Source of the DNA: Neobacillus thermocopriae
GTDB taxonomy: Bacteria; Bacillota; Bacilli; Bacillales; Cytobacillaceae
Reading direction: 5' to 3'
Assembly: GCF_010975035.1 (NCBI RefSeq)
Contig: NZ_JAAIUV010000006.1
Span: forward strand, 82,803 to 146,802
DNA length: 64,000 bases
Each line of letters starts with the position of its first letter. Position 1 is the first letter of the stretch. The notes under the pieces were generated by a model. That model searched no databases. It was given only the letters and a program-made list of their open reading frames with translations, and was not told the DNA's origin. Below are positions 27,877 through 36,691 of this stretch, piece after piece. The position numbers and the translations under genes were made by a program.

Positions 27877-27887
27877 AGTATGACACA
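27877..27887 (-). promoter_or_regulatory. Third CcpN-like motif with extended -10
   Basis: Minus strand TGTGTCATACT fits TRTGHYATAYW at every position and contains TGTCATACT, an extended -10. A start near 27870 would give a transcript of about 70 bases ending at the terminator 27801-27836. Confidence 0.5.
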
Positions 27888-27948
27888 TTTTTTACGAATT
27901 GTAGGATGGAGAGCTAGTGCATATCTTGCATAATGCAAAAAATAGACA

Positions 27949-27985
27949 AAAAAAAGAAGAGAATATGAATCGTATTCCCTTCTCA
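27949..27985 (-). terminator. Terminator of coaE operon
   Basis: Stem AAGGGAATA/TATTCTCTT (minus strand, one G-U) with a seven-base loop, followed by CTTTTTTTTG, directly after the coaE stop. Confidence 0.75.
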
Positions 27986-27987
27986 AA

Positions 27988-28593
27988 TTAAGCCTTATTG
28001 AATCCCCATTCTGACAGCAATTGTAAAAGTTGTTTTCTTGTACAATCGATCGATCCATTATTGTCAATCACTGCATCCACTAGTTTAATCTTGTCAGCAA
28101 GAGGCATTTGTGAATGAATTCTTGCTTTTGCTTCCTCTACAGTAAGTTGGTTTCTTGCCATCAGTCGTTTTAATTGAGTTTCTTGATCTACATAAACAAG
28201 TATCGTTTTATCGACCAAATACGCTAATTTACTTTCAAAAAGAAGAGGAATATCAAGGACAATTATGTCTTCTTGATTCTTTTTCGCCTCTTCTATTTTT
28301 GTCATCATTCGTTTTCTAACTTCTGGATGTACAATCCTATTTAAAGTTTGTCGTTTATTCTCATCGTTAAAAATAATGGTTCCCAGTTTTTTTCGGTCTA
28401 TTTCACCATTATCCAATAAAATATCTTCACCGAATTCAGCAATAATTTTCTTATAAGCTTGCTCGCCTTTTTGTACGGCCAGCCGCGCTTCTATATCTGC
28501 ATCGATGACTTGTATATCCATTTCCTTAATCATGTTTGATACTGTACTTTTTCCACTAGCAATTCCGCCTGTCAATCCGATAATAAGCGTCAT
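27988..28593 (-). CDS. coaE: Dephospho-CoA kinase
   Basis: Last step of coenzyme A synthesis: phosphorylates the 3'-OH of dephospho-CoA. 201 residues. The P-loop [12 protein letters not shown] is at 6-17, followed by the CoA-domain residues VIDADIEAR and the lid region [13 protein letters not shown] with [19 protein letters not shown] 28593 follows AAAGGAAAAG. It ends the phoP-phoR-polA-mutM-ytaF-coaE run, 18 bases after ytaF. Confidence 0.95.
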   Translation of the reverse strand: MTLIIGLTGGIASGKSTVSNMIKEMDIQVIDADIEARLAVQKGEQAYKKIIAEFGEDILLDNGEIDRKKLGTIIFNDENKRQTLNRIVHPEVRKRMMTKIEEAKKNQEDIIVLDIPLLFESKLAYLVDKTILVYVDQETQLKRLMARNQLTVEEAKARIHSQMPLADKIKLVDAVIDNNGSIDCTRKQLLQLLSEWGFNKA

Positions 28594-28611
28594 TCTCTTT
28601 TCCTTTCTCTA

Positions 28612-29241
28612 TCAGATTTTCCATATTCCAATAATAATTAAGAGGATACCGGGTAAAATAGCGAACTTTTGAATCCAATCAATTTTGTGGAACAAGGCAC
28701 CACTTTTGATTCCTAAAAGGACAAATAAGGAACTCATAACGGCGACAGTTACGGCTAATTTTAGTGGAGAGAATCCTAGCATGGCAGCACCGATTCCTGC
28801 GCCGAATGAATCAATGGATAGTGCAAAACCTAACATAAACGCTTCGATTCCTGTGATTGTGCCCGATTTATCGAAATCCGCAGACATTGGTTTTCTTAAT
28901 ATATTAATAACCAATCCCAGTGAACGGATTTCAAAATTTACAATCATTTTTTCCGTATCAATTGGTTCCCTTTCCGGACGGAAGAATTGATATAACACCC
29001 AGGCGCCAAGCCCTATTAATATAAATCCCCCCAGCTTTGCTGTAATACTTGGTGATAATATTTTTTCAAGACCATGTCCAATTGACACGGCAATCATAAG
29101 CGAGATAGCGGAACAAGTAGCAATAATGAGGATGGATTTAAGTGGTATTGCCATTTTTCTCAATCCATAGGTAAAACCTACGCTAAAGCTGTCAAGACTG
29201 AGAGCAAAAGCAAGGATGAGAAGTGAGAACAACTGACTCAT
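28612..29241 (-). CDS. ytaF: Sporulation membrane protein YtaF
   Basis: 209 residues with six spans. The two halves each begin with a repeat-like motif, FALSLDSFSVGFTYG (about 12-26) and FALSIDSFGAGIGAA, a duplicated MntP/YtaF-type fold in which the Asp in each motif lies within the membrane. B. subtilis ytaF is needed for normal sporulation; the transported substrate is unknown. A loop of about 35 residues at 85-125 is unlike MntP. It lies 98 bases after mutM and 18 before coaE. Confidence 0.85.
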   Translation of the reverse strand: MSQLFSLLILAFALSLDSFSVGFTYGLRKMAIPLKSILIIATCSAISLMIAVSIGHGLEKILSPSITAKLGGFILIGLGAWVLYQFFRPEREPIDTEKMIVNFEIRSLGLVINILRKPMSADFDKSGTITGIEAFMLGFALSIDSFGAGIGAAMLGFSPLKLAVTVAVMSSLFVLLGIKSGALFHKIDWIQKFAILPGILLIIIGIWKI

Positions 29242-29339
29242 AGTGTCTAGGACTCCTTCCTGAAAATCACTACAATAGTATATGGTGGGAGCCTATCTAG
29301 TGTGTGTCAGTCATTCTCAGCTTTTAATCCAATTATAAT

Positions 29340-30167
29340 TTACAGCCTTTGACAGTTAGGACAGAAATGAGTACCTCTCCCTCCGACCGTTGTTTTTACA
29401 ATCTCTCTTCCACAGTTTTTACATGGTTCTCCTTTTCGACCATACGCATATAATTCCAGCTGAAACATCCCAATTTCTCCTTGTGAATTGACATAAGAGC
29501 GAATGGTGCTTCCTCCTTTTTCAACCGCTTCACGTAATGTGGAAGTAATCTCTTTATGGAGAAGAGTAATTTCCTCATCCACTAAAGAGCTGGCAATCCT
29601 TTCAGGATGAATTCCTGAACGAAAAAGAGCTTCATCGACATAAATATTGCCTAGACCGACCAATATTTCCTGATCCAATAAGGCTGGTTTAATTTTTCGA
29701 TTTGTTTTTCTCAATTTGCTTCCAAGATATTCAACTGTAAAATCCTCTGAAAATGGCTCAGGTCCAAGTGTTGATAATGGAGGTTTTAAAAATTCTTCAC
29801 CTTTTTTATATAAATGCATGGTGCCGAACTTACGAACATCACGATACCTGAGTTCCGTTCCATCAGTAAAATGGAAGATCACATGAGTATGTTTATCAAA
29901 TGGATCTTCTTTTGAAAACAAACCATACCTTCCTTCCATCCTCAAATGGGAAACTAAGGCATATTGTCCGGTATAAATAATTAAAAATTTTCCGCGCCGA
30001 CTAACATCTCTAATTGTTTCTCCTTTTAACACATCAATAAACTGTTCTGTCTCTAAAGGATATTTGATGATTTTTGGCCAATAAATGGTTATATTTTCTA
30101 TGGTTTTATTAATAACAAGTTTTTTTAATGTCTTCCTGACGGTTTCAACTTCTGGAAGTTCCGGCAT
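29340..30167 (-). CDS. mutM: Formamidopyrimidine-DNA glycosylase (Fpg)
   Basis: Base-excision repair of 8-oxoguanine, bifunctional glycosylase/lyase. 275 residues. The N-terminus MPELPEVETVRKTL gives the nucleophile P2 and E3. A helix-two-turn-helix with DQEILVGLGNIYVDEALF follows, and a zinc finger with four cysteines (CKNC and CPNC at the C-terminus, about 246-270) closes it. 25 bases after polA, with which it works in repair synthesis. Confidence 0.97.
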   Translation of the reverse strand: MPELPEVETVRKTLKKLVINKTIENITIYWPKIIKYPLETEQFIDVLKGETIRDVSRRGKFLIIYTGQYALVSHLRMEGRYGLFSKEDPFDKHTHVIFHFTDGTELRYRDVRKFGTMHLYKKGEEFLKPPLSTLGPEPFSEDFTVEYLGSKLRKTNRKIKPALLDQEILVGLGNIYVDEALFRSGIHPERIASSLVDEEITLLHKEITSTLREAVEKGGSTIRSYVNSQGEIGMFQLELYAYGRKGEPCKNCGREIVKTTVGGRGTHFCPNCQRL

Positions 30168-30192
30168 TTGAATCCCACCTTATGAAGTATAA

Positions 30193-32829
30193 TTATTTCG
30201 CGTCAAACCAGGTTGGGCCGTAGGAATAATCTACTTTCAATGGAACGGATAGTTCAACCGCATTTTCCATGACTAATGGCACTAATTCCTTTAAAATTTC
30301 GATTTCCTCTTCAGGTGCCTCAAAAATCAGTTCATCGTGAACCTGAAGCAAGAGTCGGGTTTTTAATCCTTTATCCTTTAATGCTTCATCCATATCGATC
30401 ATTGCTTTTTTGATAATGTCAGCGGCACTACCTTGAATGGGCGTATTCATTGCCGTCCTCTCTGCAAAACTTCTCAGATTAAAATTGCGGCTAGTTATTT
30501 CCGGGATATACCTTCTTCTATGAAGGAGTGTAGTAACAAACCCCTTTTCTTTTGCCTGATGAATTATATCGTCCATGTATTCTTTTACACCTGGGTAGCT
30601 GTTTAAATAACGCTCTATGAAATTGCCGGCTTCCTTTCTTGATATGCCAAGTGATTGGGATAAGCCATAATCGCTGATTCCATACACAATCCCAAAATTT
30701 ACAGCCTTTGCTTGACGGCGCATATTCGAAGTGACTTCCTCCTGGTCAACATGAAAAACCTCCATGGCCGTTTTTGTATGAATATCTAGATCATCTTTAA
30801 ACGCCTGAATCAACTTTTCATCACCAGAAATATGGGCAAGAACACGCAACTCAATTTGTGAATAATCGGCTGCAAAAATTACCCAGCCAGGCTCTGATGG
30901 GACAAAAGCCTGCCGAATTTTTCTTCCTTCTTCCAGGCGAATTGGGATATTCTGAAGGTTTGGATCAATCGAGCTTAATCTTCCAGTCGCCGTTAAAGTT
31001 TGCTGGAATCTTGTATGGACCTTTTCCGTTTTCGGATCAATGACTTTTAATAGCCCTTCAATATAAGTTGATTGCAATTTCCCTAACTGTCTATATAAAA
31101 GAATATGTTCAATGATTTCATGTTCAGGGGCAAGCTTCTCCAGAACATCCGCAGATGTGGAATATCCAGTCTTTGTTTTTTTAAGAGGTGGTAATCCCAA
31201 TTTTTCGAATAAAATAACTCCAAGTTGTTTCGGTGAGTTGATATTAAATTTTTCACCGGCCAATTCACATATTTTTTCTTCTATTTCAATGATCCTTTCA
31301 TTTAATTCCCGGCCCATTGCTTCAAGCCGTTTTCTTTCCACCTTAATTCCGTAAAATTCCATATCTGCTAAAATGAGAGAAAGAGGCATTTCAAGCTCTC
31401 TAAATAAATCAAATTGTTCATTCTTTATTAATTCGTCTTCAAGCTTTGCACGCAATTGAGACATCACTAGACCTTTTCGAATAAGATGTTCTGCAAGCTT
31501 GTTCATTTCCGGAATTTTTCGTTTGGCTCCTTTTCCATAAAACGCTTCATCTGACTGGATATTACCGATTTGATATTTTTTCGCAATGGCAGCCAAATCT
31601 TCACCGGTCTCCGATGGATTTAATATATAAGTGGCCATTAATATATCAAAATCCGCACCCTTTAAGTGAATATTCCTTCTCCTTAAGGAAACTTCCGTCC
31701 GTTTTACGTCGTAAACGGTTTTCTTCTTTGATTCGTCCTCTGCCCAATTCTTAAAGGCTTCAGATTGTAATGCCTGTTCCGTTGGCAGAAAGAAATGGCC
31801 GTTTTCATTTACAATGGAAAAGCCTAGGATCTCTGCAGTATGATAATTATCTTCGAGCATTTCGACATAAAAATTACTATGTTCAGTAAATAGTTCCTCC
31901 GTTATTTGGGCTGGAATTTCCACTTCAATTTCCTCAAGTTCATCTGAGGTGTCGGACTCTGAATCCTCTCCAAGCTTGTCTAATAAGGATTGAAAGCCTA
32001 ATTCTTTAAATAAGGCGACAACTTTTGCTTTTGCATACCCTTCATAAGTTATATCATCCAAATCAACTTTAATTGGTGCGTGTCTTTCAATCGTAGCCAG
32101 TTGTTTACTCATAATGGCTTGATCTTTAAAATTCTGTAACTTTTCTTTTAATTTGGCACCACTCACTTGATCGATAGACTCAAATAATTTTTCGAGTGAT
32201 GAAAATTCCTTAAGAAGTTTGATAGCAGTCTTTTCTCCTACTCCTGGAACACCCGGAATATTGTCAGAGGTATCTCCCATTAACCCTTTCATATCAATAA
32301 TTTGTTCTGGAACTAATCCATACTTTTCTTTGATATGTTCTGGTGTATATTCTTCAATATCCGTAATTCCTTTACGGGTAATTCCTACAGTTGTATGGTT
32401 TGATGAAAGCTGGGTTAAATCTTTATCTCCAGATATGATTTTTACTTCAAATCCTTCTTTTTCAGCATTTAAAGATAATGTGCCAATAATATCATCCGCT
32501 TCATAATTTTCAAGCTCGTACCGGGAAATGCCGTAAGCATCCAAAAGTTCCCGGATAAAAGGAAATTGCTCTGATAATTCTGGTGGAGTTTTTTGTCTTC
32601 CACCTTTATATTCTTCAAATGTTTTATGACGAAATGTCGTTTTACCTGCATCAAAAGCAACTAACATATGAGTAGGCTTTTCGTCTTCAAGAATTTTCAT
32701 TAGCATCATTGTAAAGCCATAAACGGCATTCGTATGTATTCCTTTATCATTATTTAATAGAGGCAGTGCAAAAAATGCGCGATAGGCTATACTGTTCCCA
32801 TCAATTAGCACCAGCTTTTTCTTTTTCAC
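30193..32829 (-). CDS. polA: DNA polymerase I
   Basis: Gap filling and Okazaki processing. The start is placed at GTG 32829 because GGAAGGTG ends six bases before it; an earlier in-frame GTG lies inside that ribosome site. 878 residues. 5'-3' exonuclease domain (about 1-290): LVLIDGNSIAYRAFF, YEADDIIGTL, ISGDKDL, GLMGDTSDNIPGVPGVG. The middle domain lacks the DxE proofreading motif, as in other Bacillus Pol I. Polymerase motifs: DYSQIELRVLAHIS, RRQAKAVNFGIVYGIS, and LLQVHDELIFEAP. Confidence 0.97.
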   Translation of the reverse strand: MKKKKLVLIDGNSIAYRAFFALPLLNNDKGIHTNAVYGFTMMLMKILEDEKPTHMLVAFDAGKTTFRHKTFEEYKGGRQKTPPELSEQFPFIRELLDAYGISRYELENYEADDIIGTLSLNAEKEGFEVKIISGDKDLTQLSSNHTTVGITRKGITDIEEYTPEHIKEKYGLVPEQIIDMKGLMGDTSDNIPGVPGVGEKTAIKLLKEFSSLEKLFESIDQVSGAKLKEKLQNFKDQAIMSKQLATIERHAPIKVDLDDITYEGYAKAKVVALFKELGFQSLLDKLGEDSESDTSDELEEIEVEIPAQITEELFTEHSNFYVEMLEDNYHTAEILGFSIVNENGHFFLPTEQALQSEAFKNWAEDESKKKTVYDVKRTEVSLRRRNIHLKGADFDILMATYILNPSETGEDLAAIAKKYQIGNIQSDEAFYGKGAKRKIPEMNKLAEHLIRKGLVMSQLRAKLEDELIKNEQFDLFRELEMPLSLILADMEFYGIKVERKRLEAMGRELNERIIEIEEKICELAGEKFNINSPKQLGVILFEKLGLPPLKKTKTGYSTSADVLEKLAPEHEIIEHILLYRQLGKLQSTYIEGLLKVIDPKTEKVHTRFQQTLTATGRLSSIDPNLQNIPIRLEEGRKIRQAFVPSEPGWVIFAADYSQIELRVLAHISGDEKLIQAFKDDLDIHTKTAMEVFHVDQEEVTSNMRRQAKAVNFGIVYGISDYGLSQSLGISRKEAGNFIERYLNSYPGVKEYMDDIIHQAKEKGFVTTLLHRRRYIPEITSRNFNLRSFAERTAMNTPIQGSAADIIKKAMIDMDEALKDKGLKTRLLLQVHDELIFEAPEEEIEILKELVPLVMENAVELSVPLKVDYSYGPTWFDAK

Positions 32830-32847
32830 GTTTTTCACCTTCCAACA

Positions 32848-34254
32848 TCAATTCAAATTTTTCCTAAGCTCAATGATAAATTCACTGCCTTCACCCAAAT
32901 TACTTCTTACCGAAATGGTACCATGATGTGCTTCAACAAGATGTTTAACAATCGCTAAGCCTAGCCCCGTCCCCCCTGAGTTACGGCTCCTTGCTCTATC
33001 AACTCGGTAAAATCGTTCAAATATTCGTGGGATTTCTTCCTTTTCGATCCCCACTCCGGAGTCTTTAACATGTATTCGAACATGCTCCTGACAATCTATA
33101 AGAACCACTTTCACATTCCCTTTTGCCGGAGTATAGGTAATGGCATTGCCAATTAAATTGATAAAAACTTGCTTTAACCGATCGACATCACCAGTAATCA
33201 TTACATTTTTCTTTTCACTAATTAATTCAAGATTAATCTCCTTTGGCTGTGCTTTTCCCTGAAGAAGGGCAACCACTTCATCCAATAAAATATATATGTT
33301 AAGTGGGACTATGGAAAGTTTAAAGCCTTGCTGTTCGATTTTAGACAAATCAAGTAAATCTTCAATTAGCGATTGCAAACGGTCACTTTCCTTTTGAATG
33401 ATGGAAAGGAATGCTTCCAAAGTCTCCTTATTATTCATGGCTCCGTCCAACAGTGTCTCTGTAAATCCTTTAATGGACGTGACAGGAGTTTTTAATTCAT
33501 GTGAAACATTGGCAACAAAATCCTTGCGCATTTGTTCCAATTTTTTCAACTCTGTAATATCATGAAATACAAGGAGAACCCCTTTCCATACATTATTTGC
33601 TCCAAGTATCGGAACACCGTAGACATCGAAATAGCGTCTCTCAATATATAATGGAATTAATAGCTGCCTACTGACTTTTTGTTCTGTCCGAAATACTTCA
33701 GCAATTAAATCACATACTTCTTTTTGCTCGATCACTTCATAATACATCTTATTTAAATAGTCGCTTGGAGAAATTTGAAATATATCAGAATATCCTTTAT
33801 TAACAAGATTAATATATCCACCACTGTCAATTAAAATAAGGCCAGCCCCCATATTTTCAATCAATGCAGTTAATCGATCCTGTTGCATTTCTTGTTGTTT
33901 TACGAGCTCTTGCAAGTTTTCAGCCAGCCTATTGATGGATGTAGCAAGTATCCCAGATTCATCCAAACTTTCCATAGTAGTCCGGGCACGGTAATTTCCC
34001 TTCGCCAGCTCAACAGCAACATTTGTTGCTTCCTTGATCGATTTCGTAAATGAAGTCCAAACCCGAATTCCACAATATACAGTTAAGATAATGGCAACCC
34101 AATGACTGATAGAGAGAATCCACCAAATTTGTCCATAGGTTTGTTTTAGTTCATTATAATTTAAAATTTGAGCAAACAAGATTTCTAATCCTATAAATAA
34201 AAAAATAAGGATAGCAATTAGTGCGATTAAAAGTTTTAAATAAAATTTGGTCAT
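32848..34254 (-). CDS. phoR: Phosphate-response histidine kinase PhoR, short sensor form
   Basis: Membrane sensor kinase for phosphate starvation. 468 residues against about 579 in B. subtilis. Two spans (about 6-28 and 44-66) are separated by only about 15 residues, so the extracytoplasmic sensor domain is missing. Then HAMP (about 66-118), a PAS domain (about 120-230, with GGYINLVNKGYSDIF), HisKA with the phospho-accepting His in VSHELKTP, and an HATPase with GNAITYTP, DSGVGIEKEEI and GGTGLGLAIVKH. It overlaps phoP by four bases (ATGA). Confidence 0.9.
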   Translation of the reverse strand: MTKFYLKLLIALIAILIFLFIGLEILFAQILNYNELKQTYGQIWWILSISHWVAIILTVYCGIRVWTSFTKSIKEATNVAVELAKGNYRARTTMESLDESGILATSINRLAENLQELVKQQEMQQDRLTALIENMGAGLILIDSGGYINLVNKGYSDIFQISPSDYLNKMYYEVIEQKEVCDLIAEVFRTEQKVSRQLLIPLYIERRYFDVYGVPILGANNVWKGVLLVFHDITELKKLEQMRKDFVANVSHELKTPVTSIKGFTETLLDGAMNNKETLEAFLSIIQKESDRLQSLIEDLLDLSKIEQQGFKLSIVPLNIYILLDEVVALLQGKAQPKEINLELISEKKNVMITGDVDRLKQVFINLIGNAITYTPAKGNVKVVLIDCQEHVRIHVKDSGVGIEKEEIPRIFERFYRVDRARSRNSGGTGLGLAIVKHLVEAHHGTISVRSNLGEGSEFIIELRKNLN

Positions 34255-34967
34255 TCCTGTTTTGGCCCCTCAATTTTATATCCAAGTCCTCTAACAGTTT
34301 TAATATAAACTGGTTTCTTCGTATCCTTTTCAATTTTTTCTCTTAGATGGGAAATGTGCACATCGACAATTCTAGTATCCCCAGCAAAATCATAATTCCA
34401 AACAGAGCTGAGCAATTGATCCCGTGTCAGCACACATCCTTTATTTTGAGCCAAATAATGAAGTAATTCAAATTCCTTTAATGTTAATTCTAGTAATTGA
34501 TCTTTAAAATAAGCTTCATATTTTTCTGGATAAATGGTTAAGTTCCCAATCTTTATTTGAGTAACTTCTACCGTAATGTCATTAACAGTTTCTGTTTGAG
34601 CCTGGGTTCTTCTTAAGATCGCTTTGACTCGGGCAATTACTTCCCGAGGACTAAATGGTTTTACCATATAATCATCAGCGCCTAATTCTAAGCCCAATAT
34701 TTTTTCAAATTCATCGTCTTTTGCTGTCAACATTAATATCGGAATCATAATTTTCTCTTGTCTTAGCATCTTACATACTTCCATGCCATCCAGTTTTGGA
34801 AGCATGAGATCTAAAATGATAATATCCGGGGACTCGAGTTCCGCTAGCCGTTTCCCTTCCTCTCCATCCATCGCTGTTATCACTTCATAGCCAGCTTGTT
34901 CCAAATTATATTTAAGCAATGTTACAATCGGCTGTTCATCATCCACGACCAAAATTTTAGTTTTCAT
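34251..34967 (-). CDS. phoP: Phosphate response regulator PhoP
   Basis: OmpR/PhoB-type regulator of the Pho regulon. 238 residues. Receiver domain 1-120, with acidic pocket VDDE and phospho-acceptor D53 in ILDLMLPKLDG; the conserved Lys is in MVKPF. The DNA-binding winged helix (about 135-235) ends in TRIVDVHISHLREKIE and VRGLGYKIE. First gene of a six-gene operon with phoR and repair genes. The upstream 110 bases hold a TATAAT at about 35016 (minus) but no -35 or PhoP box I would defend. Confidence 0.93.
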   Translation of the reverse strand: MKTKILVVDDEQPIVTLLKYNLEQAGYEVITAMDGEEGKRLAELESPDIIILDLMLPKLDGMEVCKMLRQEKIMIPILMLTAKDDEFEKILGLELGADDYMVKPFSPREVIARVKAILRRTQAQTETVNDITVEVTQIKIGNLTIYPEKYEAYFKDQLLELTLKEFELLHYLAQNKGCVLTRDQLLSSVWNYDFAGDTRIVDVHISHLREKIEKDTKKPVYIKTVRGLGYKIEGPKQE

Positions 34968-35079
34968 ATAGGGCCTCCCATATAACTGTCCATTCTATTT
35001 ACATTTACATTATAATATAAAACAAAATAGAATTCCGATACGGAAGCCCTGACAGAAGTTCTGTTAGTATAAATGCAAA

Positions 35080-35103
35080 AAGGAATGTGATCACACATTC
35101 CTT
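35080..35103 (-). terminator. Terminator of the MaoC-like gene
   Basis: Stem AAGGAATGTG/CACATTCCTT with a four-base loop, followed by TTTGC on the minus strand, just beyond the stop of the MaoC-like gene. Confidence 0.8.
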
Positions 35104-35113
35104 ACCTGACCTA

Positions 35114-35590
35114 TTAAAAATTATCTAATGCCTTTCCATGTATATCTTCCAACCTATGAGGCGGACATACGATAAGCTTCCCTTTTATAACCTCTTCTTT
35201 TGTCTCATTAACAGCAGTCACATGAATGGTCACTGTATGTTTCTCAAGATTTACATCAGTCACTTCAAACAATAACTCGATCATCGCATAATGATAAACA
35301 GGTTTACTAAACTCAATTTCTTGGCTAAGTATGTGTGTACCGGGCCCCGGCAAATATTTTGAAATAGCTGAAGTTATCATTCCAGTTAGCATGATATTTG
35401 GGACGATTGGTTTTTTAAAGGGGGTTTGTGATGCATAGTCATGCTGGATATATAACGGATTCGCATCATCGGTTAAGCCTAAATAAAGAAGAAGATCCTT
35501 ATCCTCAACTTTTTCTGTTACTGATAATTTCTCACCAACACTGATTTCTTCAATTCTTCTGCCAATCTTTCTCTTTTTTCCTAAAAGCAT
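35114..35590 (-). CDS. MaoC-like hot-dog hydratase/dehydratase
   Basis: 158 residues from ATG 35590, with AAAGGAGG eight bases upstream. MaoC-like hot-dog domain: the hydratase-type stretch LGLTDDANPLYIQHDYA corresponds to the catalytic D/H motif, followed by PIVPNIMLTGMITSAISKYL and FSKPVYHYAMIELLFEVTDV. Such proteins hydrate enoyl-acyl thioesters. Whether this acts on CoA or ACP substrates is unknown. It lies 85 bases after mdh and ends at a terminator. Not part of the B. subtilis arrangement as I remember it. Confidence 0.75.
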   Translation of the reverse strand: MLLGKKRKIGRRIEEISVGEKLSVTEKVEDKDLLLYLGLTDDANPLYIQHDYASQTPFKKPIVPNIMLTGMITSAISKYLPGPGTHILSQEIEFSKPVYHYAMIELLFEVTDVNLEKHTVTIHVTAVNETKEEVIKGKLIVCPPHRLEDIHGKALDNF

Positions 35591-35636
35591 TACTGGAACC
35601 TCCTTTATGAAAGCGATTTCAGAAATAGATAGAGAA

Positions 35637-35660
35637 ATTCGGAGACCCATGGGACCCCGA
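35637..35660 (-). terminator. Hairpin after mdh
   Basis: On the minus strand TTCGGGGTCCC/GGGTCTCCGAA folds into a stem with one mismatch and one G-U pair, followed only by TTTCTCT. It may be a weak terminator or an RNA-stabilising hairpin. Confidence 0.4.
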
Positions 35661-35675
35661 ACTCCTAACATAGTA

Positions 35676-36614
35676 TTAAACTAATACATTCATAACGTTG
35701 CGTACAGATTGAACTGATTTATCGAGTGCAGCTTTTTCTTCTGGAGTAAGGTCAAGCTCAATTACTTTTTCTATACCGTTTGCACCAAGGATAGTTGGTA
35801 CCCCCAGATAAATCCCTTCATACCCATACTCTCCTTCTAGGTAGGCGATAGCTGGTAATACACGACGCTGATCCTTAAGAATAGCTTCACACATTTCTAC
35901 TAAGGAAGCTGCAGGGGCATAGTATGCGCTACCGTTACCCAATAGACTAACGATTTCGCCGCCTCCTTTTCTGGTACGTTCCACAATTGCCTCTAAACGG
36001 TCTTTTGGAATTAATTTTTCTAGTGGAATTCCACCAGCGTATGAATATCGAACAAGTGGAACCATTTCATCCCCGTGGCCGCCCAAAACGAAGCCGGTAA
36101 TATCTTTCACAGAGAGGTTTAACTCTTGAGCAACAAATGTACGGAAACGCGCAGTGTCAAGAACACCTGATTGACCGATGACACGGTTTTTAGGGAAGCC
36201 GGACTCTTTATATACTGTGTACGTCATAGCATCAACAGGATTCGTTAATACAAGAATCGTACAGTTAGGAGAATACTTTACAACTTCCTGAGTGACTGCT
36301 TTCATCACCTTTTGGTTAGTTTGCACTAAGTCATCACGGCTCATGCCAGGCTTACGTGCTATACCTGCTGTGATTACAACAATATCAGAGTCCTTTGTGT
36401 CTTCATAATTGGATGTACCAATGATATTCGCATCAAATCCCTGAACCGGACTTGCTTCTAGCATATCCAGCGCTTTACCCTTTGTAGGATTTTCCATTTG
36501 AGGAATATCAACTAGAACAATATCACCAAGCTCTTTCTGGGCAAGCAGGAATGCAGTCGTAGCACCGGTAAAACCGCCACCAATCACAGAAATTTTCTTG
36601 CGTTTTAAAGACAT
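35676..36614 (-). CDS. mdh: Malate dehydrogenase
   Basis: NAD-dependent oxidation of malate in the TCA cycle. 312 residues, LDH-like MDH. NAD fold [15 protein letters not shown], acidic residue at the end of strand 2 (VLVDIPQ), substrate Arg residues in [13 protein letters not shown], and catalytic His in [19 protein letters not shown] 36614 after AAGGGGAGAGC. Third gene of the citZ-icd-mdh cluster, 77 bases after icd with a hairpin between. Confidence 0.97.
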   Translation of the reverse strand: MSLKRKKISVIGGGFTGATTAFLLAQKELGDIVLVDIPQMENPTKGKALDMLEASPVQGFDANIIGTSNYEDTKDSDIVVITAGIARKPGMSRDDLVQTNQKVMKAVTQEVVKYSPNCTILVLTNPVDAMTYTVYKESGFPKNRVIGQSGVLDTARFRTFVAQELNLSVKDITGFVLGGHGDEMVPLVRYSYAGGIPLEKLIPKDRLEAIVERTRKGGGEIVSLLGNGSAYYAPAASLVEMCEAILKDQRRVLPAIAYLEGEYGYEGIYLGVPTILGANGIEKVIELDLTPEEKAALDKSVQSVRNVMNVLV

Positions 36615-36652
36615 TTTTGCTCTCCCCTTTATGAATGAAATTTAAATTCAAG

Positions 36653-36672
36653 GGGCTGTTAACAAACAGCCC
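36653..36672 (-). terminator. Hairpin between icd and mdh
   Basis: Perfect 8-bp stem GGGCTGTT/AACAGCCC (36653-36660 with 36665-36672), with a four-base loop and TTGAATTT after it on the minus strand. A partial terminator or a processing site within the TCA operon. Confidence 0.5.
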
Positions 36673-36691
36673 TCATGATCTCAAAAGCTAT

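Noticed and set aside
27867..28067. A 66-codon frame over the coaE terminator
   Set aside because: It spans the coaE 3' end and terminator in another frame and has no start signal.
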